Assembly: GCA_905221605.1 (NCBI GenBank)
Contig: CAJNDS010002274.1
Location: 460,856-524,855 of the forward strand
Direction of reading: 5' to 3'
DNA from: Symbiodinium natans
Lineage: Eukaryota; Sar; Dinophyceae; Suessiales; Symbiodiniaceae
Length of the DNA: 64,000 nucleotides
Each line of letters opens with the position of its first letter. Positions within the stretch are counted from its first letter, which is position 1. The position numbers and the translations under genes were made by a program. Positions 55,872 through 64,000 of this stretch are shown in pieces. Under the pieces are notes generated by a model. It was given only the letters and a program-made list of their open reading frames with translations, did no database searches and was not told where the DNA came from.

Positions 55872-57458
55872 ATGGCGACGGACGTGGGCCTGTGCCGCTT
55901 GGAGTTGCAGCCTGGGCAAGCTTCGCAAGTGGTGGGGAGTCAGTTGCCTACTTTTGGTTCCGCGGTGTTCTGGAAAGATTATCTTGTTTTTGTCACGCTG
56001 TTCGTGGGTCTGAATTTGGCAGTGCGGCTAAACGAAAGAGTCAAATTTGAGCCGTGGCAATTCCTTGCACGCCTTGCGCTTGGGAGCGTGTCTTTCACCC
56101 GGCGTAAGACCGTGAAGGATGCAGAGCCTGCACAGATCGCGCGCATTCCAAAAGAGAGCCTCGTGACCGGCTGCGCCGGAAACGCTTGCCTGTTCCGGGC
56201 GGCCAAGACAATCCCAGCGCTGCTCAAAGAGCAAGCAGCGCGGATTCCAGATGCAACATTTCTAGAAATTTGGGCGCCTGGGAGAGGGATCATCCGAAAC
56301 TTAAGTTTTCGCCAATTTGCCAGTGCTGTCCAGAAAGCAACTGGATGGTTGAAGGCAAAGGGCCTGATGGATCAGGAGCATATTGGGATCCTTTCGCAGG
56401 ACACATTGGACTACAAAGTCCTACTACTTGCATGTATGCAGCTCGGAGCCGTACCCGTTCTGCTTAGCTGGAGGCAACCCCTGGCCATTCAAGAAGCCAT
56501 GTTGTCTGCGGCTAAGTGCACGAAGCTCTTGGCCTCGTGCCATTACGAGGCAGCTGCCAAAGAGCTAGTCAAGCAGGTCGATGTCCAGCTTCTCCTGATG
56601 GAAGGCATGACTTGCGAGGAGTGGGAGGGGTGCGAGGAGAGTGAGGAGCCCAGCGAGGAGACCAACGGATACGATGGTGTGGCAGTTGTCCTTTTCACGT
56701 CAGGTAGCACGTCCATGCCGAAGGCCGTCCCACACCGCCACAGCAGCCTGCTGTGGAACTGCCGGAACATTTTTCGCGAGAAGTCCGAGGCTGCGCTGCT
56801 TCCGAACGCTGGGACAGTTTGTTTCCTGCCGAACTTCCACGCCATCGGCTTGACCGTGAACTTCATCTTTAACCTCTATGCAGGGATCCGCTGTGCAGTC
56901 TTGGAAGCGCCGGAATCGAGTCCGGTGACCGTGGACTTGCTACTGGGAGCTTGTAAAGATCTTCGGCCCACAGTCCTGAGCACGGTCCCGTGGGTGATTG
57001 AGGCGATCTGCAAAGAGCTGGAAAGAGGTGAACAAGCAGATTCTTATGCGGCTATTTGTGGGCGTTTGCATCACATTGCCTTTGCAGGTGCACAGTTACC
57101 TGCAGGCTGCTCCGAGACTTGCAGGGCGCATGGGATCAGACTACAGGTGGATTACGGGCAAACAGAGTTGGGCGGGCCTCTTCTCTTTGGCCGCTTAGGC
57201 GCCAGGGCGGACTTGCTGCAACCAGTGGCAGGTGCGACCTACTCCTTCCGTTCTTTGCTCAGCTCGTCGGAGGAGCCACGCCGTGGTGAGCTGGTGCTTC
57301 ACGGCGCGCAATCGGCGGCACAGGCGTACCTCAGAGGTAGCCAGGGCCGCCCATTGACGAGTCCAGGGCAGCTGACAGCGGAGGAGTATTGGACAGGGGA
57401 CATCTTCGAAGAAGTTGAGCACCTTAGTTGCACATGCACAGATTGTTGTAGCCCGTAA
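55872..57458 (+). CDS. Adenylate-forming enzyme (acyl-CoA synthetase-like), C-terminal domain missing
   Basis: 528 aa from ATG 55872. It belongs to the ANL superfamily, which activates carboxylic acids with ATP as acyl-adenylates. Motifs: FTSGSTSMPKAVPHRH (about 275-290), the phosphate-binding loop with Ser where Gly is usual after the Thr; NFHAIGL (about 321-327); VDYGQTELGG (about 426-435), adenine site; and YWTGD (about 506-510) with the ribose-binding Asp. A hydrophobic segment at about 37-52 suggests membrane attachment. After TGDIFEEV the frame turns into a Cys-rich tail and stops. The roughly 100-residue C-terminal lid with its catalytic lysine is absent. An unrecognised splice at about 57410 into lost or distant exons, or truncation, would explain this. 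Substrate not inferable. Confidence 0.75.
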   Translation: MATDVGLCRLELQPGQASQVVGSQLPTFGSAVFWKDYLVFVTLFVGLNLAVRLNERVKFEPWQFLARLALGSVSFTRRKTVKDAEPAQIARIPKESLVTGCAGNACLFRAAKTIPALLKEQAARIPDATFLEIWAPGRGIIRNLSFRQFASAVQKATGWLKAKGLMDQEHIGILSQDTLDYKVLLLACMQLGAVPVLLSWRQPLAIQEAMLSAAKCTKLLASCHYEAAAKELVKQVDVQLLLMEGMTCEEWEGCEESEEPSEETNGYDGVAVVLFTSGSTSMPKAVPHRHSSLLWNCRNIFREKSEAALLPNAGTVCFLPNFHAIGLTVNFIFNLYAGIRCAVLEAPESSPVTVDLLLGACKDLRPTVLSTVPWVIEAICKELERGEQADSYAAICGRLHHIAFAGAQLPAGCSETCRAHGIRLQVDYGQTELGGPLLFGRLGARADLLQPVAGATYSFRSLLSSSEEPRRGELVLHGAQSAAQAYLRGSQGRPLTSPGQLTAEEYWTGDIFEEVEHLSCTCTDCCSP

Positions 57459-59599
57459 GACGACACTTCTCCATTTGCAGGTTCAGCAGCAGCAAATCCT
57501 AGAACCCGATGCAGGCATGCATCCCGAGCCCAACCCCCGGCCCTTCATGCTGAGCACAACACAGCCTTGAAGTCCTTCGGAGTTGGCAGCCGCGGTACTA
57601 CATTTTAGAGGTTTTCTCAAATATTCGCTTTCCCTGGAATGCGTATCAGAAGGCTTCTCGTCTGAGGGTTCGGAATCTGCAGGTTTGGTGACCTGATGCG
57701 GTCAACTTTGATCAACATGTTCAAGTCCTTTCCCAAAGCGCTTCAACTCATGCGTTAGCAAGCCCTACCAACATCAAATTTTCTTCAAGTTGCACAGTTC
57801 CCTCGCAGTCTTTTTCAAATCCCTGCTGGCAGCTGCTGGCAATGTCTAAGCTCGCACACCCCACTTCGACTCCCCGAACCCCCATGCAAGTGTCTGAGCT
57901 CGCTCTCGAATTCGATCAACTCCCATCCACAAGAGAAGGGCTTCTATACCAGGCAAGAAGACTAAATGAAGGAAGGAATGACACAATGAGATACGGGACA
58001 ACATGGATAACGACAACACGAAGCCAAGAGAAAGCGCGAGCTCAACTATAAGCAACCATGCAAGATAACTACGATGGACAGAGCATAAACAGGGAATGAG
58101 TAACGGGACAAGGCCACGGATCAACACTGAACACATAGTAATGAACAAGTTGGTCATGCGCCCCAGATCAATGAAGACATAGAGTCCAAAATCATGTGAC
58201 AACGATGTTTGTTGCTTGGAAAAAGATGAACTGGGAAGGCGGGTAGAGGGAGAGGGGTGCTCCCCAATACAGGCCCCCCACGTCCTCCCCTGGCCCAATG
58301 AGTAAGAGCATGATTTGGGGGTGTGTTTCAGGGGATAAGTGCTCGCAATTTCGTAGGCTCCTGTTCCGCGCTCAAAGGTGGGACGGCTCTACATGGCTTC
58401 GTCATTTCTCTCGCAACGATGACCTGCTTGTCCACACGAGTGGAGAGATGACGAACCCACTCCCCATGGAGAAGGCATTTTGAACCCCTAAGCTCACCCC
58501 GAAGGTCTAGATTCATCCTCAAGCTGCGTCGGAGTTCAACGAATTCAACAGCCTGCGCCGCTGAACTTCCATCCCTGAAGGTGCTGGGTCGCCTCGGGCT
58601 CCGGGCCTGTGTGGTGGGCGACCGTTTTCCACGGCCGCTTCTGGTCATTGAAGCGGAGCGAACCAAGGCAGGGAGGAAGAAGGTTGGAGTTGGAGGCTTG
58701 GGGAGGTGGCGTAGGCGGCTTCGCAAGGTGATCTTCCCAAAGCCCAATCAGCCAATCTTCAATGGCAATCCCGAGCCTCAATGCCCAAAAATCCGTGCAC
58801 ACAGAGCCTCTGCAGAACATCTCCTTGGCCCTTGGCCGCGACATGCCTTTCTTCAGCCGCAAAAATTTAAAACCGGGAAGCTGAGCAGGATAAGAGCGCC
58901 TCCGAACTTTGGGCCGCCATCGAGGAGTGCAAAGATGAATATGAGTCTGAGTAGAGCTTGAAAGAACTCGGAAGTAACGAAGAGCAGAACCACACAGTCC
59001 TCTTTCACAAATATGACCTTGATATATGTTTCACTGGTTTGAGAGATTGATGCCGCTCCCACCAACCCTCATGGGACGGTTGGTGCGGTGACTGCATGAC
59101 CCATCGTATGTCCATGCTCCTCATGCTCCATTGCATGTCTAGCATCTGTACAAAGACGGGCTCGCTGCCTCAGCGGAATTCGGCTGATATGAGTTCATTG
59201 CTCGCTTAGAGTAGTCCTCTGCTAACCCTAGATGCCAGATCTCTTCGCTGATGTGCAATTCTCTACATGATGGTCTCTCTTGCGCCCCATTATAATGTAG
59301 CACCCTGAGAATCAGGACCCCGAAAAGGGACTCCAATGTTTGGAAACTACCAAATAATGATGATCATCATTAATCTTAATAGTACAGGAAAACCGACATG
59401 TTTATCAGACTAACAATTACTGTATCGTCTCTTTCACTTACACAATACAGATGTTGCAGGAGTGCAACGCCTTGCAGCCCGAATGGTCCCGAGTCCTGCC
59501 ACAGCACCCGGGAGGGCACACCTGGAGCATTTTCTATTTTATGGTTTGTTGTGGTTTGTTGCCTAGTATCTTGGGTTGTCTTGCCTTGTGGTTCGTTGA

Positions 59600-59960
59600 C
59601 AAAGATAAGCAAGAGAAAAAAACGGACAGAAACGACAAGGACAAGCACTCACTAACACACAACGAAATACACCAAAAACGAAACTTAACGAACAAGCAGC
59701 AATCGAAACGCAGAAAAAGGAAAACACAACAGAAGAAAGTGAAACAAACATATCAAAAACGAACAGAAACGGAAAGATAAGAAAGCAAAATGAAAGAACA
59801 GAAGAAAGTGCAGCAGATATCAAACTTAAACATGAGAGAAAAAACAAAGCAAACACAAAAACAGAACAAACTAAAGGAACAGAAGGCAGACAAGAGAACC
59901 ATGAAAATAGGAGTAAAAAACAAACTGCAGAAACAACAGATAAAGGAACAGAGTCTTTGT
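59600..59960. repeat. Adenine/purine-rich strand-asymmetric tract
   Basis: The plus strand is dominated by AAAAC, GAAAG, ACAGAAG and AACGG words with few T. It makes long Lys/Gln-rich frames that are composition artefacts. Confidence 0.7.
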
Positions 59961-59965
59961 CCCTC

Positions 59966-60030
59966 GTCGTCCTTTTTCTTTTGTCCTTTCCTTTCCTTTC
60001 CCTTCCCTTCCCTTCCTTTCTTTAAACTGA
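59966..60030. repeat. CCTTT/CCCTT pyrimidine microsatellite
   Basis: Runs of CCTTT then CCCTT units on the plus strand follow the purine-rich tract directly, reversing the strand asymmetry. Confidence 0.8.
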
Positions 60031-60783
60031 TTCATTGTTTCCTCTCTTGCTAGTCGTGTTTACTGGGCTTCTTCCCTTTCTCTTTGTGTTTTCTTGTTCT
60101 TGTTCTTTTCTTTCCATTGTTCCGTGCCTTTTCTGTTCCGATCCGTGTTGGTGAGGGGTTTACCAGGAGAATCACACTTTCAGGTCCCAAGCACAGCTCA
60201 AGCAGCCAAGGCACGTGGTGTTGAGCCAGGCCCCGCTGCTCCTGGGGGGACGTTTCAAGTGTTGGGGGGGAGATGAAGGCTTTGCGAGCCGTTTGGTTTA
60301 ACTAGCTCCAGGATGTAGAGTATGAGGCTTTGGTTGAAGTTCAAATACCGTGAACCCCCCAAAGCCACAAATCCTGATAAGCTTACCTCGCGTAATGGGC
60401 CCAGAGGTTCAGTGACTCGGGAGGTTGAGAGGTGAAGGGATTAGGAGACGGGAGGCCCGAGGTTTCACTGGAGCTCACTGGAGCTCTGACCCCCCAAAAC
60501 TCGTTGCTTTGTAGTACAAATTTCGTATGCGAGATGGGATTCCGGAGCCTCCCGGAGCTCCTGGCCTCAGAAGTCGTTGTTTTGTAGTGCAAATGAAGCA
60601 TGCGAAATGACTCTCCGAGGCCTCCTGGTGCTCTGAAGCTGGATTCACAGAACGTAAAGTGCTCTTCGAACTCTCGGCGAGCGCTTTCACGTGGCATAAT
60701 CGTGGGTGCTCGTTGTCGTTGGACTTTTTTTCCCCAAACAGTGCTTGCACAATGGGGTTCTTACGTTCAGAGTAAAGGAATTG

Positions 60784-61187
60784 GTTGCTGACCGCAACGG
60801 CGCGCGCGCGGCGGTGGGACGGGGCCTTGGTTTCGATGCTCCCGCTGTGGTTTCGCGCGAATTCCGTTGCGTTTCGATGCTCCCGCTGTGGTTTCGCGCG
60901 AATTCCGTTGCATTTCGATGCTCCCCATGTGGTTTCGCGCGAATTCCGGCCTCTCGTGGCCTCTTCAGGCCTCTTCTGGGGGGGGCCACTTAGGTTGCCG
61001 ACCGCAACAGCGCGCGCGGTGGGACGGGGCCTTGGTTTCGACGTTCCCGCTGTGGTTTCACGCGAATTACGTTGCGTTTCGATGCTCCCGCGCGAATTCC
61101 GTTGCATTTCGATGCTCCTGCTGTGGTTTCGCGCGAATTCCGGCCTCTCGTGGCCTTTTCAGGCCTCTTCTGGGGGGGGCCACTTAG
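60784..61187. repeat. Nested tandem repeat: two units of about 200 bp, each with 40-45-bp subrepeats
   Basis: Unit 1 (60784-60993) and unit 2 (60994-61187) both start GTTGCYGACCGCAAC and end CTTCTGGGGGGGGCCACTTA. Each contains about three subrepeats built on TTTCGATGCTCC, CTGTGGTTTCGCGCGAATTC and GTTGC. A truncated third unit begins at 61188. The minus frames give repeats such as RNSRETTAGASK, but I regard them as non-genic. Confidence 0.85.
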
Positions 61188-61730
61188 GTTGAACGGTGCG
61201 CGCGGTGAGACCACCTGGGAACAGGATCAATAAAAACACAGGGTTTAGGGGGGGTTTAGCCCGCGGCTGGGTGTCGGGGGTTAGTATTATGGGGTAGCGG
61301 TTTTGGGGTTGAGCATCATGAGCATCAGCTGGGTCTATTTGGCCCCCAAGTTCCACACGCGTGCAAAGCCGAATCCCCCAGTGGTTGGCCCCCAAAGGGA
61401 ATTCGGCGCCCCACGAACTTTTGTACTTTTTGTCCCCGGGAGTGTCGGTGCTCTTCTGGCCTTCTTTGGCCTTTTCTGGCCCTCCTCACTGTTTGGGGTC
61501 TACGCCGGCATAATGGAGTGCTCTTGCGGTGTACTGGAAGATTGCTCTTGGATGTTCTTTCTCATTCGCCATGGTCTCTCATTGTTTGGGGTCATAAGAA
61601 GACGTCATGATCGTGATAGTGAAAAATACAAGCCGAGCAAAATGTGTGAGCTTCTTGTTGACAGGACATACCCCTAAACCCTAAAGCCTAAACTAAATCC
61701 TAAAGCCACTAACCCCCAAAACCCCTCACA
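61188..61730. other. No gene recognised; degenerate CCTAAA tract
   Basis: About 61670-61728 has imperfect CCCTAAA-like words (CCCCTAAACCCTAAAGCC), a weaker relative of the telomere-type block at 62127. Confidence 0.45.
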
Positions 61731-61823
61731 GGACATGCCCATGAGCGTCAAGGGCGAGATCCAGCGGCAGTCGTTGCAGAAGTGCATGGAGCCCCACATG
61801 TTCTCCACGATGATCAATAACAA
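61731..61823 (+). CDS. Possible isolated coding exon
   Basis: After CCCTCACAG the plus frame reads MPMSVKGEIQRQSLQKCMEP and then HMFSTM, with GC-rich coding-like codon use unlike the A-rich sequence that follows. It may be an upstream exon of the membrane protein at 62230, whose frame is open 5' to 62194 after TTTAG. The join is not proven, and no family is recognised. Confidence 0.3.
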
Positions 61824-62126
61824 GCATAAGAATGCAAATAATCCTCATCCTCATAACCGGGATAGTCGCAATCACCATCATAACAGTGCATGTAGTAGAA
61901 GCAACGAGAAATAACAACAATAAGAATAATAGTAGCAACAGTAGTGATAAGAGCAGTAGCAGGAAACATAGTTATAGAGAGTAGGAGAATCACAGTAACA
62001 ACTTCTTGGAACAATCACAACAGTAATGGAGATAGGCAGGGAAGAAGAACTACAGGACCAGATTGAAGATGATCCGAATCATAATCGTAATCGTCTTTAG
62101 AAGAATGTCAACAACAATAATGCTAC

Positions 62127-62175
62127 TAAACCCTAAACCCTAAACCCTAAACCTTAAACCCTAAACCCTAAACCC
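62127..62175. repeat. Interstitial telomere-type repeat (CCCTAAA)7
   Basis: Seven heptamers TAAACCC, one with a T substitution (TAAACCT), i.e. TTTAGGG on the minus strand, the telomere motif reported for dinoflagellates and plants. It is internal, 55 bp before the membrane-protein ATG. Confidence 0.9.
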
Positions 62176-62229
62176 AGTATTCGTAATGTTTAGTCTCATA
62201 ATGGCAAGGAGCCCACGCTCTCCTGGCTG

Positions 62230-63474
62230 ATGTTGGGCGGGCCTTCCCTAGATGTGGATGCAGCAGCAGCAGCAACCTGGGTCATAGACAACCTGGAGAC
62301 AAAGGAGCCTTTCTTTGACTCACTTGCGATGGCAAGGGATCAGAAACCTCCGGCCGAACTTGGCCACTTCTATTTTATCATGATGTTTGGTGTGTTCCTG
62401 GGTCACCATTCCTTCCTCATCCGGAGAATTCTGGATGACAAGGCTGCCGGGAAGTATCACGCTCTGAACAATTTGTGGGGCACCATGTCCATGCAAGGAT
62501 TTGCGATGTATGCAGGCTACTTGGACGAGCGAGAATCTCCAACATTCCGCTCGCTTGGGCAGCTGCTTATCCCATGGGTTTTTGGACGACTCTTCAAAGT
62601 AGCGAAACCCGGAGTCGATGGCAGCTGCGATTATCCTTGGTTCTTCATGTTCATGTTCTGGGCACGGCTTCTGCACATTGTGACACGTTTTCTGCCTACA
62701 CGCCGGGCGGTATGGGTGGCACGGCTTGTGCTTGCATGTGCCTTGCACTTTGGGACCGGCATCACGGCTTCCACGAACTTTCTAGATATTGAGGGAGGTG
62801 CTCCGCAGCCACTGGCAGTGGCCTTGGTGCCTTACACTCGCCAGGCCGGCTCGCATTTATTTCTCTGGTACTTTGGCTTCGGGGCGCTGCTTGGGTGGAC
62901 CAAGCCCTTCTTCGTGAACACGGCCCGATGCAAGTGCTACGCAGCATTGCTGCTGGCTGCCGTCATGAAATACTTCAGCAGCATAAACTACGAGTACGAG
63001 CACGATCCTTCATCTGGCGCGGGCTACACTGGAGTCACTGCGGATGTGGGCCATTTGGGTCATGACATCTTCGTGGACATCGCGCATTGTTTATTGTCCT
63101 TCCTGGCCCTTCTTTGTGTACTCATCCTTGTCCCACGCAAGAAGACGGCCTTTAGCGATGCAGGCGGCAACTCAGCGAGCGCTTATCTACAAGGCCAGAG
63201 ATCTTTCGCCACAATGTTTTTTGCCAATACATACCTTCTTGTAGATCAGCTGGCTGTCGCTCCTGGCCTCGGTTGGACTGGAGCAGAGTCAGAGGCAAGG
63301 TTTGTCTGTGCTGCGATGGCAACATGCTTTATATGCCTCTTCGTAAGTTTGGGAATGGAGCCGTTCCTGCCCTCCTGGCTGCACGGTATCCCTGCAACTG
63401 TGATCTATGTGACAGTGCTCTTTGGACAAGCGTACCTCTGCAGCATCCTCTCTGAGCGGCATGGGCGCTGCTGA
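62230..63474 (+). CDS. Polytopic membrane protein, acyltransferase-3/fucose O-acetylase-like
   Basis: 414 aa from ATG 62230 in one frame. The frame is open back to 62194 and could join an upstream exon. About nine to eleven hydrophobic helices are seen, e.g. 46-64, 108-122, 136-153, 161-178, 207-223, 235-250, 286-302, 326-344, 358-376 and 387-405. Features recalling acyltransferase-3 proteins are a first helix with GHH (58-60), a GYLDE segment (96-100), and R-SLGQLLIPWVFGR (107-120), similar to the conserved RLLIPxxxG after the third helix. Such proteins move acyl groups onto sugars across membranes. The assignment is by motif shape only; an unrelated transporter-like protein is possible. The ending SERHGRC is a natural stop at TGA. 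Confidence 0.6.
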   Translation: MLGGPSLDVDAAAAATWVIDNLETKEPFFDSLAMARDQKPPAELGHFYFIMMFGVFLGHHSFLIRRILDDKAAGKYHALNNLWGTMSMQGFAMYAGYLDERESPTFRSLGQLLIPWVFGRLFKVAKPGVDGSCDYPWFFMFMFWARLLHIVTRFLPTRRAVWVARLVLACALHFGTGITASTNFLDIEGGAPQPLAVALVPYTRQAGSHLFLWYFGFGALLGWTKPFFVNTARCKCYAALLLAAVMKYFSSINYEYEHDPSSGAGYTGVTADVGHLGHDIFVDIAHCLLSFLALLCVLILVPRKKTAFSDAGGNSASAYLQGQRSFATMFFANTYLLVDQLAVAPGLGWTGAESEARFVCAAMATCFICLFVSLGMEPFLPSWLHGIPATVIYVTVLFGQAYLCSILSERHGRC

Positions 63475-64000
63475 TTGAATGCGTCCGCTCAGCCGGCTTA
63501 GATGGTCAAACCCTGCACACAGGCATTTCAGAAATCTTCAGGGTGCGGTCTCTGCATCAAGTCCTGCGAATGCTGAACCGGCATGTTCAGGCTTTTTCGA
63601 GGGGTGTGGGCTGCCAAAAATGTTTGGGAAGTCTGTGAAGTGCTTGAGGTGGCCCAACACTTTGCATCAACCCAGAGAAAAGCAACACGGCACAGTTCTT
63701 GGTTTCAAGTCTGATGCTGCGACGCTTTCATGATCTGCAGGCCATCTCCCTCAAGCGAAAGGCAGGCGTGCTTTCAACATCATACCGCTCTTTGGTTGCA
63801 ATTGCCTCTTCTTGGGTTCTCCAGACACCAACCACCAAAGTCCTCCACACAGTGATTGGGGAACCCACCTTTGAATTCGCAAAGCGGGGCTGGCAGAGAC
63901 AAAGCTTTACATGCTTGTCAAGCAGGGGTAGTGCTCTGTTGTTGTTTGGTGTCAGGTGTCCAACAATCAGAATAAGAAGCTTTTCTGATCTATGAATCTA
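63475..64000. other. 3' flank, no gene recognised
   Basis: Two short overlapping plus-strand frames have no motif. Nothing else supported before the window edge. Confidence 0.4.

Larger units (their letters stand above)
57459..60783. other. Gene-poor region, no gene recognised
   Basis: Short frames without motifs. The missing C-terminal domain of the adenylating enzyme was not found here. An A/G-rich strand stretch (about 59600-59960) is followed by a C/T tract. Confidence 0.45.

Noticed and set aside
59398-60053. Lys/Gln-rich and Ser/Phe-rich frames
   Set aside because: They are explained by the adenine-rich and pyrimidine-rich composition of the tract.
1-64000. tRNA, rRNA or snRNA genes
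   Set aside because: No cloverleaf with conserved A/B-box words and no rRNA core sequence was recognised by eye. A covariance-model scan would be needed to exclude them.

Overview
The window looks like nuclear DNA of a dinoflagellate, most likely of the Symbiodiniaceae/Suessiales type. The evidence is: genes broken by short introns with GC or GA donors and an AG|G junction; interstitial TTTAGGG-type telomere repeats; a non-LTR retrotransposon whose ORF1 carries the VGEASHPGP motif and an OTU protease; almost no intact open frames between genes; and all host-like genes on one strand. The species cannot be named from the sequence.

Layout. 1-5,023 (minus): 5' part of a non-LTR retrotransposon. 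It has ORF1 (about 1,350 aa; membrane segments, 2A-like motif, OTU cysteine protease, zinc fingers) and the start of ORF2 (APE-type endonuclease), which runs off the left edge. ORF1 stop and ORF2 start overlap as ATGA. 5,203-5,534: a foldback/MITE-like element with inverted ends. 5.5-9.2 kb: no recognisable gene. 9.2-10.9 kb: a multi-exon protein-kinase-like gene or relic with a 49-nt intron. 13.2-14.0 kb: relics of a WG/RCC1-like repeat protein and of an esterase-like sequence. 14.6-18.65 kb and 19.5-23.8 kb: two tandem copies of a gene for a secreted two-EF-hand, cysteine-rich-repeat protein of no family I recognise. I could assemble both exon by exon with consistent phase (978 and 992 aa). 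24-37.6 kb: gene-poor, with simple repeats. 37.64-52.62 kb: a 15-kb satellite of a 34-bp unit, with a short inverted left arm and a long right arm. 53.6-55.1 kb: intact WG/RCC1-like protein with a ubiquitin-like N-terminus. 55.9-57.5 kb: adenylate-forming (acyl-CoA synthetase-like) enzyme lacking its C-terminal domain. 57.5-61.7 kb: gene-poor, with a nested repeat at 60.8-61.2 kb. 62.1 kb: seven telomere-type heptamers. 62.2-63.5 kb: polytopic membrane protein resembling acyltransferase-3/fucose O-acetylase proteins.

The host genes show no obvious shared pathway. They form one plus-strand block, as is usual in dinoflagellates; only the retrotransposon opposes it. The most unusual signals are the intron boundaries with exon-like direct repeats and non-GT donors, the intron gain/loss differences between the tandem paralogues, the overlapping LINE ORFs with a 2A-like motif and OTU protease, and the large inverted satellite with internal kilobase-scale duplications.
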